Assembly (NCBI GenBank): GCA_945910005.1
Contig: OX246745.1
Coordinates: 14,346,274 to 14,410,273 of the forward strand
From: Isoperla grammatica
Lineage: Eukaryota; Arthropoda; Insecta; Plecoptera; Perlodidae
Direction: 5' to 3'
Length of the DNA stretch: 64,000 nucleotides
In this document: piece by piece, positions 24,301 through 58,858 of the stretch
Layout of the letters: every line of letters begins with the position of its first letter
Position numbering within the stretch: position 1 is the stretch's first letter
The notes under the pieces: model-generated
Database searches by the model: none
Seen by the model: only the letters and a program-made list of their open reading frames with translations
What the model was told of the DNA's origin: nothing
Position numbers and translations under genes: made by a program

Positions 24301-26817
24301 GAGACCGAATTCGTCATCAGTACGAAGCAGACCTCGAACAACGGAAGATCGACAACGAAGTTGAGCAACAGAAGATCAACAACTCGCGGGAACGACAGAA
24401 GATCGACAACGAAGTTGCACGTGTAAGAAGAGACGCAGAGAAGGTTGCTGTGCTTGAATGCAGCATGATTGAGAGTGCTGCCAAGGCGAGGATGGCTGAG
24501 ATCGACGAGGAGTTGGATTTGGAAGCTGATGAAAGCATGTCTCGAGGTATTGTTGGTGTCGAAGATTGGCTTGGTAAGTCAAACAATACAATTAAATCTA
24601 AGTCAGTTGGATGTCCGATTGGAGATAGACCAATGATTAAAGAATCAGAATCGGATTTAGCTGCTGCCTTAAACAACATTGCTGCTGTGTTGCGGCATGT
24701 GGCACTGGCATCTGACAGTCAGCAACAACCAATTGGCAGAGAGCTCGAGCATTCTACAGCGTTGAATAAGGCGAAGCGATTTGGCGAGTCTCGAGGTACT
24801 GTCGGTGTCAAGAATTGGTTTGATTAGTCAAACTATCAAAATAATTCTAAGTCAGTGAGACGTCAGGTGGAAGATAGACCTACGATTAAAGAATCAAAAT
24901 CGGATTTAGCTGCTGCATTTAACAACATTGCTGCTGTGTTGCGGCATGTGGGACTGGCATCCGACAGTCAGCAACAATCAATTGGCAGAGAGCTCGAGTG
25001 TTCGAGAGCGTTAAATAAGTCGAAGCGACGTTGCGAGGACATGCCCTCCTACCAAAGGGACTGGATCGACAAGAGCGATTGCTTGACGCAGCGCAACCCC
25101 GGCCTGCAGATCTCCGTGCCACGGTGTGTTGAAAAGGATGAGGGACTGGTCGAGGACACTTACTGTAAGGACCTGGACAAGCCCGAGGACAAGGAGAAGC
25201 CGTGCTATCTGGAGCCGTGCGCATCGAGATGGATGATCGGCAACAGGAGCGCCGAATGTACGGGCGGCAAGCGCACGTGCAAGGTTAAGTGCGTCGAGCC
25301 AGCGGACGTGGACATCATTGAAGACTCTTAGTGCCAGGGCGGCAAGTAAATATGGCTATATGTCGACGCGAGGCGCGACATTAGGTCTCACATTTCTGGC
25401 TGGTGATAAATATATGAAAATGGGAAAATGCCACACGACACACATACCACACAGAACTATACCAGTAGGCCTACCATAAAACTTACCATAAGTCTATTAA
25501 ACAGTTCACGTGTGACTCGAGGAATTGCTCCATATTCGGTTTCACTTGAAGCACAATGCAAACCGGGACCAATTATAGTGTAGGTTTTGCCAGAACCAGT
25601 TTGTCCATAAGCAATAACAGATGTGTCATAACCTTCAAGCAAACAATTGACTAGAGAATATATGGCAGTATCAAAAACTTGGCTTTGAGAATAATTCATA
25701 GGCAATGCATAATCCACTGTAAACCCATTCTGGTTCCCAAGTACAACTTGGTTAGCGTAAGGGAATGCATTAATGCACACTACATCATGTAGTCGATCTG
25801 TTGGAATCAGTGGCCGAACCTGAAAAGAAACACGTACAAATATAGAAAATTCTTGTAAATGGCATACATCCATACAAAGTATTCTTGGAATGTTATTCCC
25901 ATTACCAGAGCTTATTTTTCCTTATAGGCCTACTTGTGAAAATGAAATAAACACTGAGAAAAACTTGCCAATTGCCACAAATGAAGCTAACCAATCAAAA
26001 TTTAGATTGATAGGTACTGCCACCATAACAAAGAAACATTTATCAGTGTGTTTTGGGATACTATTAATTTATTGTGCACCCCACCACTTCCTGCTATTGT
26101 TTGTTACAGATGCCTAGTACTGTAGGCCTCTGTCCTAGTCTGTAACCTTCTCTCTCCATTAAGTAAGACCTCCATATCCATTTGTAAGTCATTACATCAT
26201 AGTGACTATGCCTTCCGTTGACGTAAAGTGCGGTTAAAGTGTGGTCAGTTAAATCTAACCACTGTCAATTTTTTTCATGATTTAGCCTACATCATTGTCA
26301 TCCTCACTGCACTGCATCCATATTTGATATATTCGTACAGTAAACAAACGTATGCTACGCCATCCAACACGACGTTTGCAATACTAATTACCAAGCTTTC
26401 CTGCAATGGTAGTGGGAAAGCTTCAAGTGATTTTAAATCAAATTTGAAGAAGAAACGATGTATGAAGAGGTGAATAGGTCTAGCCTACGCGTTCTGCGCC
26501 TAGGCCCTCACTTGTGCTAGCCTAGCCTAGGCTCAGGCCTGTACAATTTGTGGCCAGATTGCCCTAGGCCTAGTATATAAACAAGTTCTTGATCCTTTCA
26601 ATATGAAGATAAACATCTGATTTAAAAATAAAAATGAAGGTCCACGACTTTAGTAGACCATATGTTTTCGTTTATTCAGGGACAGGGCTAGGGTCTATGC
26701 ATTGTTTGAAGTTCCATGTTGTTTAAACCGAGCTCTATCCACATGCAAATGTAGGCCTCCACCAACACTGGGCACATAATTTCTTACCCTGACTGCGACT
26801 TTTACAGGAATTTTCAT
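5217..26817 (-). CDS. KIF7-like (Cos2/KIF27 family): KIF7/KIF27/Costal-2-like kinesin, 17 coding exons
   Basis: Kinesin-4-type Hedgehog-pathway scaffold kinesin. Coding exons (plus coordinates, read right to left): 26788-26817, 25487-25819, 22728-22850, 22467-22632, 20892-21100, 17366-17610, 16690-16898, 14739-15148, 14086-14367, 13189-13475, 12825-12993, 11623-11817, 10888-11073, 10440-10589, 10078-10215, 6061-6325, 5217-5374. All junctions are GT-AG and phases join to one frame of about 1184 aa; Drosophila Cos2 is about 1200 and human KIF7 about 1340. The start at MKIPVKVAVR matches KIF27-type N-termini; the frame stays open upstream to a Met at 26892. Domains: motor 1-335, acidic linker 440-575, long coiled coil 580-1130, basic tail. 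The exon blocks with EAIDAAIEYKNE and MRTLLYKYFQKAIDLRE are the strongest KIF7/27 signatures. Switch I and II are degenerate. Several introns hold transposons. Confidence 0.9.
5719..5992. mobile_element. Foldback MITE, about 38-bp terminal inverted repeats
   Basis: The left arm TCAATGATTTTCAACATCTA... and the right arm ending ...TAGATGTTGAAAATCATTGA are near-perfect inverted copies of about 38 bp, including the internal TAGTAGGCTAGATCGCCAG. It is flanked by AGAAGAG on both sides (a 6-8 bp duplication, boundary ambiguous by one or two bases). About 274 bp, no coding capacity, in the last intron of the kinesin. Confidence 0.85.
6425..7618. mobile_element. hAT-like non-autonomous element, TAGTGTTGGAA termini
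   Basis: It starts TAGTGTTGGAAGTCTTGAAA and ends ...TTTCCAACACTA. A perfect 8-bp duplication CTTGATTG lies at 6417-6424 and 7619-7626. Subterminal regions are crowded with GAAACTTTCA/TGAAAGTTTC motifs, probable transposase-binding repeats. The 1.19-kb interior has no transposase frame. Confidence 0.9.
8228..8784. mobile_element. hAT-like MITE, TAGGGATGACATCGGG termini (copy 1)
   Basis: It begins TAGGGATGACATCGGGTA and ends TACCCGATGTCATCCCTA. A second copy of the same family lies inverted at 51970-52562. This copy lacks a matching 8-bp duplication (GTATATGT versus GACCCCTA), so one flank has probably been rearranged. Confidence 0.85.
9523..9535. repeat. 13-base C run in a kinesin intron
   Basis: Homopolymer followed by CT-rich DNA. 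The surrounding intron (8785-10077) shows nothing else recognisable apart from an isolated hAT-like end, GGGCTGGGCTATAGA near 9178. Confidence 0.7.
10078..13475 (-). CDS. KIF7-like: Kinesin exons 10-15: coiled-coil stalk
   Basis: Six exons (13189-13475, 12825-12993, 11623-11817, 10888-11073, 10440-10589, 10078-10215) encode continuous heptad-rich sequence, e.g. LEEEYYKTRTHLAHAENAFL, KLKKQLKKEEKHKHSLEQEL and LRRTRDCLVDQRCDLDEKYQ. The last two exons carry CDEAIEAIDAAIEYKNELI and MEMRTLLYKYFQKAIDLRE, motifs I associate with KIF7/KIF27/Cos2 rather than other kinesins. They are the main reason for the family call. Confidence 0.9.
11273..11584. repeat. Two-copy tandem duplication, 156-bp unit
   Basis: The unit beginning TTAACTTTAGCTCTGG at 11273 repeats at 11429 with only a few mismatches. 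It ends about 40 bases from the 5' splice site of the kinesin exon at 11623-11817. It does not include exon sequence. High identity marks it as recent. Confidence 0.92.
11854..12496. mobile_element. hAT-like MITE, TAAAGCTGGGCGTCGA termini
   Basis: The ends are TAAAGCTGGGCGTCGACAT and ATCGATGCCCAGCCTTA. Flanks GTTTTAAC (11846-11853) and GTTTTAGC (12497-12504) match at 7 of 8 bases. Subterminal parts are rich in ATTAAT/ATCGAT motifs and the interior has a 15-base C run at 12070-12084. Non-coding, in a kinesin intron. Confidence 0.87.
14086..15148 (-). CDS. KIF7-like: Kinesin exons 8-9: acidic linker
   Basis: Exon 8 (14739-15148, residues 439-575) is low-complexity and acidic, with a SESESDVDS run, then a predicted helix (LDKLDDLIQKFK) and a basophilic phosphosite-like GRRKS (545-549). 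Exon 9 (14086-14367) ends in the start of the coiled coil (RIEELQYTIQIK). In Cos2 and KIF7 the post-motor region mediates contacts with Ci/Gli and kinases; that role is inferred here from family position only. Confidence 0.85.
15401..16484 (+). mobile_element. Lone LTR plus primer-binding site
   Basis: A sequence starting TGTAACACCCC (a common retrotransposon LTR start) ends ...CTATCTAACA at 16484. Two bases later TGGTGGAAGCGCCG (16487-16500) reads as a tRNA primer-binding site, the complement of a tRNA 3' end in CCA. Internal coding sequence is absent: kinesin exon 7 starts about 190 bases on. It is best seen as a truncated LTR retrotransposon keeping one LTR and the PBS. It contains the foldback MITE at 15687-15828. 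Confidence 0.6.
15687..15828. mobile_element. Foldback MITE inside the LTR
   Basis: Imperfect inverted arms of about 50 bp: CGATTCTCTAAATCTGTGG... and ...GACCATAGAGAATCAAG, with ACCGGTTTCCGTCGTTA facing TAACGACCAAAACCGGT. GCCCTGG flanks both sides (15680-15686 and 15829-15835). It resembles the element at 23516-23654. Confidence 0.7.
16690..17610 (-). CDS. KIF7-like: Kinesin exons 6-7: motor end and neck
   Basis: Exon 6 (17366-17610) gives DSFGGRANTLLIFCVSPGS and NDTLNSLRFCLQARNI, the canonical last helices of a kinesin motor (LGGNAKTxMIxCVSP, TLxxLxYAxRAxxI). The usual NxPxVN neck start is replaced by NFPIINAYHSR. Exon 7 (16690-16898) is a helical segment with VERWLCLKQECEECVGS. The large intron 17611-20891 contains the non-LTR retrotransposon. 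Confidence 0.9.
17930..20747 (+). mobile_element. 5'-truncated non-LTR (LINE) retrotransposon
   Basis: It inserted in kinesin intron 6, opposite to the gene. The first frame (17947-18960) holds the AP-type endonuclease, with VVGVYRP, IAGDLNLPGVHW and a terminal SDHRAPIV. The second (19010-20644) is the reverse transcriptase: RPVSLTSVGSKIMEK, DFEKAFDKVSHGIL, VPQESVLGPLLFIMFINDI, and catalytic LFADDCVLY. It ends with the WNELPEEVVECESVREFRNR tail typical of Jockey/CR1/L2-type elements. The two frames are one ORF broken by a frameshift at a 12-base G run (18931-18942). The 3' end is a (TTAATC)4 tail at 20723-20746. The 5' ORF and start of the endonuclease are missing. Clade within the CR1/L2/Jockey group not assigned. 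Confidence 0.92.
17947..20644 (+). pseudogene. Endonuclease-reverse transcriptase ORF, frameshifted
   Basis: The C-terminal 850-900 residues of a LINE ORF2. Catalytic residues of the reverse transcriptase are intact (FADD). The sole visible lesion in the body is the +1/-1 slip at 18931-18942; a second G run (17998-18013, 16 bases) lies at the start of the endonuclease. The coding strand is strikingly G-rich, with long G runs inside codons for Gly and Arg. It looks recently inserted. Confidence 0.88.
20892..22850 (-). CDS. KIF7-like: Kinesin exons 3-5: motor core with eroded switches
   Basis: Exon 3 (22728-22850) encodes VKVTFVEICDETIRDLL, the usual VSYLEVYNExxRDLL strand. Exon 4 (22467-22632) should carry switch I, NxxSSRSH; it reads TSVRPRAHS (residues about 197-205), so the catalytic serines are gone. 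Exon 5 (20892-21100) should carry switch II, DLAGSE; it reads ELAGFD (232-237) with Asp to Glu and Gly-Ser-Glu lost. It recovers at LLALGNVISML. The 3' splice site of exon 3 is the upstream TACAG (exon start 22850), because the nearer AG would break the frame. The exon 4-5 intron hosts the MITE at 21295-22259. Confidence 0.9.
21295..22259. mobile_element. hAT-like MITE, TAGGGGTCTGCGGGTA termini
   Basis: It starts TAGGGGTCTGCGGGTA and ends TACCCGCAGACCCCTA. A perfect 8-bp duplication AAATATTC lies at 21287-21294 and 22260-22267. Subterminal arrays of CGGGTCCGGGT / ACCCGAAATTACCCG repeats. Non-coding, 965 bp, in the kinesin intron between exons 4 and 5. Confidence 0.92.
23516..23654. mobile_element. 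Foldback MITE inside the 5' LTR
   Basis: Arms of about 48 bp: GCGATTCTGAATGGGCGTC... and ...CGGCCATTCAGAATCGC, with GTTTTTGTCGTTA facing TAACGACAAAAAGC. The centre is a smaller hairpin around AAGGCGATGAGCCAATCACC. No clear target duplication. It shares the GATTCT end, GTCGTTA/TAACGAC pair and central AAGGCG...GCCTT with the element at 15687-15828. Confidence 0.8.
24240..25030 (+). pseudogene. Gag-like coiled-coil remnant with internal duplication
   Basis: The translation contains YEADLEQRKIDNEVEQQK and RVRRDAEKVAVLECSMIESA, the charged helical style of Bel-Pao Gag N-termini. A module of about 245 bp (ESDLAAALNNIAAVLRHV ... GRELEHSTALNKAKR) occurs twice, at about 24595-24790 and 24840-25030. 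A stop codon (about 24825) separates the copies. Family assignment to Bel-Pao is inferred from style, not from motifs. Confidence 0.5.
25034..25331 (+). pseudogene. Thrombospondin type-1-like segment fused to gag-like frame
   Basis: In the same frame as the preceding gag-like copy, the sequence becomes Cys-rich and visibly GC-richer. It reads W-x6-C ... GLQISVPRCVEKDEGLVEDT-YC ... KPEDKEKPCYLEPC, the spacing of a TSP1 repeat. A second follows: RWMIGNRSAEC...GGKRTCKVKCVE...EDS-stop, then CQGGK after the stop. Several consensus cysteines are lost. ADAMTS/papilin-type proteins carry such tandem repeats. The 3' LTR stub starts 16 bases after the stop codon. Best read as a host exon or cDNA captured by the element; chance similarity is unlikely but not excluded. 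Confidence 0.6.
25487..26817 (-). CDS. KIF7-like: Kinesin exons 1-2: start and P-loop
   Basis: Exon 1 (26788-26817) encodes MKIPVKVAVR. Exon 2 (25487-25819) continues VRPLIPTDRL, rebuilding the universal kinesin opening VAVRVRPL across a phase-0 junction. The ATP-binding P-loop is canonical: AYGQTGSGKTYT, with GQTGSGKT at residues 82-89. Exon 2 ends in the GAIPRVTRELFNRLM helix. The 969-base intron between them (25820-26787) has no recognised element. Confidence 0.93.
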
Positions 26818-27227
26818 TGCAGGAGCATCTGTTAACATTCGATTGCTTTTAAATAGATAAGGTATCGCAAGCAACAGGTTAATGCATTTCAAATAACGTA
26901 AAAACTATGAGCACAGGTAGGCCATTTATTGTTTCTCTATTTTTAACTGTCAAATCAAGGAAAAATAATAACAAAGCACAGCCTTCCAAACAACACCGAG
27001 CTTGGGCCACCTCTATTGACACGAAACTTGAATCCCTGTTTTCACGACACAATAATCGTGTCTATAATATAGACCGTGTCCTATAGACACGGTTGCCGTG
27101 CCTACTGTGGCGGGGGAATGAAGGAACGAACGAAAAATGAATGAATGTAGGGACTAGGGCAAAGATACTCTGTCGGGTGGACTGGGGCTTTGGACTGGGG
27201 ACTCAGGTGACTTGGGGGAAACGCATG

Positions 27228-28181
27228 CATGGGCGCCGCCAGGACATTTTTCATGGGGGGCAATGTGAAATAAGTCAAATAACAGTTCCATCTGGGTGGA
27301 AGGGGGTGGGGGTGAGAGCACCCTAATTTGCTCAGCTCAGCAGGGTGTTTTTTTAATTTTAAGCACTTTTTAACTGATTTTGGGATGTTAAGGAGGTTCT
27401 GAGTGCAATGAATTGAACCACGTACACCAACTACTTCGTACGAACTGTAAGGTGTAAATCATCAAAACATAGGAACAATATCTTGCACTGCAAAAACTGG
27501 TAAAACTTACCATGATTGACTAGTATCATATATAAAATTATCATTTTATTGTAATATAAATAATAAGAAACAGTAATATTATAAACACGTAGGATAAAGT
27601 AGGAATATCATCGTATGAGATTTAAATGGTAACTGTAGTGGTGATTGACTTAGTCATAAAAAGTAAAATACACAACCAAATGTTATATAAAAGGCTAAGA
27701 TAAACAAACCATAAGAAATAGTAATACAAGCGAAGGTAGGAAGTAGGTAGGAACAATATCTTTTGAGATATGAATGGTAACTAGCCCGTCTGGCCGTGAT
27801 AAAGTGTGTATTTAAATGCAACGTAAGTCCCAAAAAGACGTAAGAAATTATTGTAAAAATAAAAAAGTAGGAAGCTCTAGCGAGTACGGGACGAGTGGTG
27901 CTGGGGCCGCAAGGTGGCGTGGTCATAACTATTGCCCCCGCTCGGAACAGTCAGTGGTCCTTGATTTAACTTATCGGATCGCGTTGAAATTAACATATTC
28001 GTGAAGGGACGGATTGACTTTAGAATATAAATTATTTTTTATTTACATACTTTATATGAACTAGCACATACAGCGCGTATCGTATAGATAGCCATTTAAA
28101 TTTTAAAATTCCTGAAATCCAGGGAGCAAGTGCCCCCCCTTGCCCCCCCCCCCCCCCCCCCCCACCCTAGCGGTGCCCATG
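27228..28181. mobile_element. hAT-like MITE, CATGGGCGCCGCCAGG termini
   Basis: It begins CATGGGCGCCGCCAGGACA and ends CACCCTAGCGGTGCCCATG. Flanks AACGCATG (27220-27227) and AACACATG (28182-28189) match at 7 of 8 bases. It has a 21-base C run near its right end (28143-28163). About 954 bp, no coding capacity. Confidence 0.8.
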
Positions 28182-28693
28182 AACACATGCAAGAGGCATT
28201 TTGCAGAGTGATGTACGGATATGGTCAGAGGTTTGTCGGGGTTGTCAGAATATTGTTTGGTAATTTTACGATTTTGTGTCGGGGGATTTCCGTCAATCCT
28301 GGGTGTGGGTTCACTAGAGGTGTTAATTCTTTTTCTGGTCTTAACTGTAGGACCAGCTTAACTTCAATATAAATATATAAAATATTATAATCAGTAGAAT
28401 AGTTAGTTTGATTATAAAATCCATAATAATTATTAGTATAATGCAAATTTAACACAAAAAACAACCGTACTGACTATAATGTTAGATGAATTTTGCATTC
28501 AGTCTATAGGGCTAATAAAATCTCCCACTTTACCAATCTTAGTTTATATTGTGCAGTGTGAAGTTTTTCGTAGGAATACCCCTTGTAGGGTGCACACCAG
28601 CATACCTGATGTGCCCCTCTTCAGGTGACAAACTAGGTTATTAGGGTGTTTGGATAGCTGGGAAGGAATGTCCGAGGGCTATTAGTAGGACTC

Positions 28694-29118
28694 CAGTGGC
28701 GTATCCAGGAATTGGGAAAGGGGGGGTGTTTCAACCCATATTATAGAGAGTGGAGCCGAAACATAATTGGGGTTCCGGGGGGCTTGCCCCCCGAAAACAT
28801 TTTCGTCGAGGTCATTTTAGTGCAAATCTGTGCGTTTTACAGCGTCAACTGAAACAAGATTACTTAGTTTCTAGCAACGCATTTTTTCCTTAGCACCGCT
28901 AATAAAAGGAACCTCAATCAATAATTTGCATATTTTTCGTATTGCTTTTGCTTTTAATTACAACAATATACAATAATTATAAAGTAAAACATCTAACTGT
29001 CTATTGAAATACTGTCTATTGATACTGCTATTGAAATGTAACGGACATTTTCCATGTTTCCTTTGCAAAAGGGGGGGTTTTTGTCCCCCCCCCCTCCCCC
29101 CCCGTGTATACGCCACTG
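28694..29118. mobile_element. hAT-like MITE, CAGTGGCGTATCCAGG termini
   Basis: Starts CAGTGGCGTATCCAGG and ends GTATACGCCACTG. Perfect 8-bp duplication TAGGACTC at 28686-28693 and 29119-29126. Internal palindrome GGGGGGCTTGCCCCCC near 28778. Probably inserted into an older SINE. Confidence 0.92.
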
Positions 29119-29126
29119 TAGGACTC

Positions 29127-29252
29127 AATCCCAGCATTCGCCTTTACGACTGAGGAAAACCCGGAAAAACCTTGTCAGGACTGCCGGTGGCCCGAATCGA
29201 ATCAGCGACCTCTCGAAATAGAGTCTTGCGTCTTACCGCTGAGCTATCCGTG
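29127..29252 (-). repeat. tRNA-derived SINE, minus orientation
   Basis: On the minus strand, GGATAGCTCAGCGGTAAGAC is a strong pol III box A in tRNA context and GATTCGATTCGGGC a box B about 30 bases later. Then comes a non-tRNA body (AAGGTTTTTCCGGGTTTTCC, then GGCGAATGCTGGGATT). It stops at the MITE target duplication, so the body may resume left of 28686. Confidence 0.7.
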
Positions 29253-30116
29253 CATGCGCATTCTTACGAGCGTGATGGCTCGAAATCTCAGCCACTACAA
29301 ATGTGTGAATTTCGTTTATCTCGTTCACATAACAAATCTATGAAATCACCACAATTGACGTAAGTCGATTTCTAAGAGTTGTGAATCATCAGTCGCGTGA
29401 AAGTTGGTCCTATACTCTGGCACTGGAAGTGACATCACTACCTGTTTGGTGTTTCCATTCATTCTTGTCGCTAGCATTTTTCAAAAACTTTAAAGATGTT
29501 ATTTTCCTTTTCCTCCTATAGTACCAGGATTGTCGCTTCCATTTAGGTCTTGAAGAAGAAGCCCGTGTTTGCACTTTGCTTTGCTGATACACATACCCAG
29601 TGGCGTAACTAAGTGGTGTTGTGGTGGGAGGGGTAGGTGTGTTTAGCAGTGGCGGCGTAAGCCAGAAAAAAAAAATGAATGGTGGGCAGGCGATGTCAAG
29701 GCAATAAGGCGAGGGGGCAAAACACCTAAAATACTGGAACTTAGCATGGGTGACGTGAAAATTGTTCGTCTGTTGAAAGAAGCTGCAATTCCATCCGCAA
29801 TTCCACTACTTGATCAAGTCCAGAGATTTAGTGAGTGATTTTGCTAGCACTGACAAATTAGAGAGATGAGTGTTATCATCTAGAATGAATACAACTGTAT
29901 GTGACGAAATAAATTCCCCATATTTTTATTTCGCATAGATATATGATTTTATTTTGCCCAAACTTGTTGTCAATGATAGTTTGTGTACGTACGTATGTCA
30001 AATGTTTTATTACAATTATTTCTTGCCCACATATTTTCACAATACGTGATAAAAATGTATGCGTACACAGGTATATCATGTTCATAAATTTTTAATCCCC
30101 CTTTGAATAATTCTCG

Positions 30117-30139
30117 CCCCCCCCCCCCCCCCCCCCCCC
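30117..30139. repeat. 23-base C run upstream of ADAM10
   Basis: Uninterrupted poly(C), about 670 bases upstream of the ADAM10 start codon. It may mark the end of a decayed MITE starting near 29599. Confidence 0.85.
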
Positions 30140-30808
30140 AGGAGAGCGCTGTACTACACTACAGTATAGATAGAGAAATTAATCAAATGCTGTTTACATC
30201 CTTGTTGGGATTTGTTGACACTATCGTATGACTGTTCAAGTTTATTTATTCCATAGATACAGTAAATATTTTCGTCGAAGTCACGTTCTTGTAAACAGTA
30301 GCAATGAAGGTGCTGCCGTGGTTCCTGTTTTTTTTTTCACAAGTGCACAGAGATTTCTATTTTATCGGCTAACGATTTTGTTCTAGTTGCCATATTTACC
30401 ACCAGAGGTACGGCTGCCAAAGAGATTATTTGGACAGTTGAAGATAAGCTGAAAGCAAGTTTTTGTTGCATTGATATATTACAACATGCGTACAAGATTC
30501 GTAGGAAAAGTTTTTTATTTTGATTATTAGATTGAAAATAAATTCAAATTCTTGCTTTGGGGGCATAATTAAACACAATGATGAGGTACGAACTGCTCAT
30601 CTTTGTTGCTAACATCTTTGACGAAATGTTGTACACTCGCGCTTGCGCAGAAGCCGTGGTCTGAGTGGATTGGATTGGCTAGGCTAGTGCTACGGGCTAG
30701 TGGACACAAAGGTTTGTTGTGGATGGAGGAAGTCAGCTGCAGTTGTTTGTAAATTAACAAGTTTAATGTGATTTCGAACACTATCGTCATCTTTTTATAA
30801 AGGATATA

Positions 30809-58858
<28,050 letters not shown>

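Larger units (their letters stand above)
23491..25380 (+). mobile_element. Defective LTR retroelement with captured TSP1-like segment
   Basis: The LTR begins TGTCATATCC and ends GCGCGACA (TGTC...GACA), flanked by the 5-bp duplication TTAGG at 23486-23490 and 25381-25385. The 5' LTR is 23491-23900. Then TTAA and TGGTTCCTCCGGGGCC (23905-23920), a plausible tRNA primer-binding site. The interior is 1.4 kb: a gag-like coiled coil, a tandem duplication, and a thrombospondin-like segment. Only the last 34 bases of the 3' LTR remain (25347-25380); they match the 5' LTR end at all but one position. There is no protease, RT or integrase. It sits in the kinesin intron between exons 2 and 3. Confidence 0.75.
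26893..30808. other. Divergent intergenic region between kinesin and ADAM10 genes
   Basis: Both genes point away from this 3.9-kb interval, which must contain both promoters and 5' UTRs. I see no TATA box or CpG island I would defend. Most of it is mobile DNA: MITEs at 27228-28181 and 28694-29118, a SINE at 29127-29252, a lone end CAGTGGCGTAACTAAGTGG near 29599, and a C run at 30117-30139. The ADAM10 5' UTR probably lies within 30570-30808. Confidence 0.6.

Noticed and set aside
29599..30139. MITE from CAGTGGCGTAACTAAGTGG to the C run
   Set aside because: The expected inverted right end is missing, so the element cannot be bounded.
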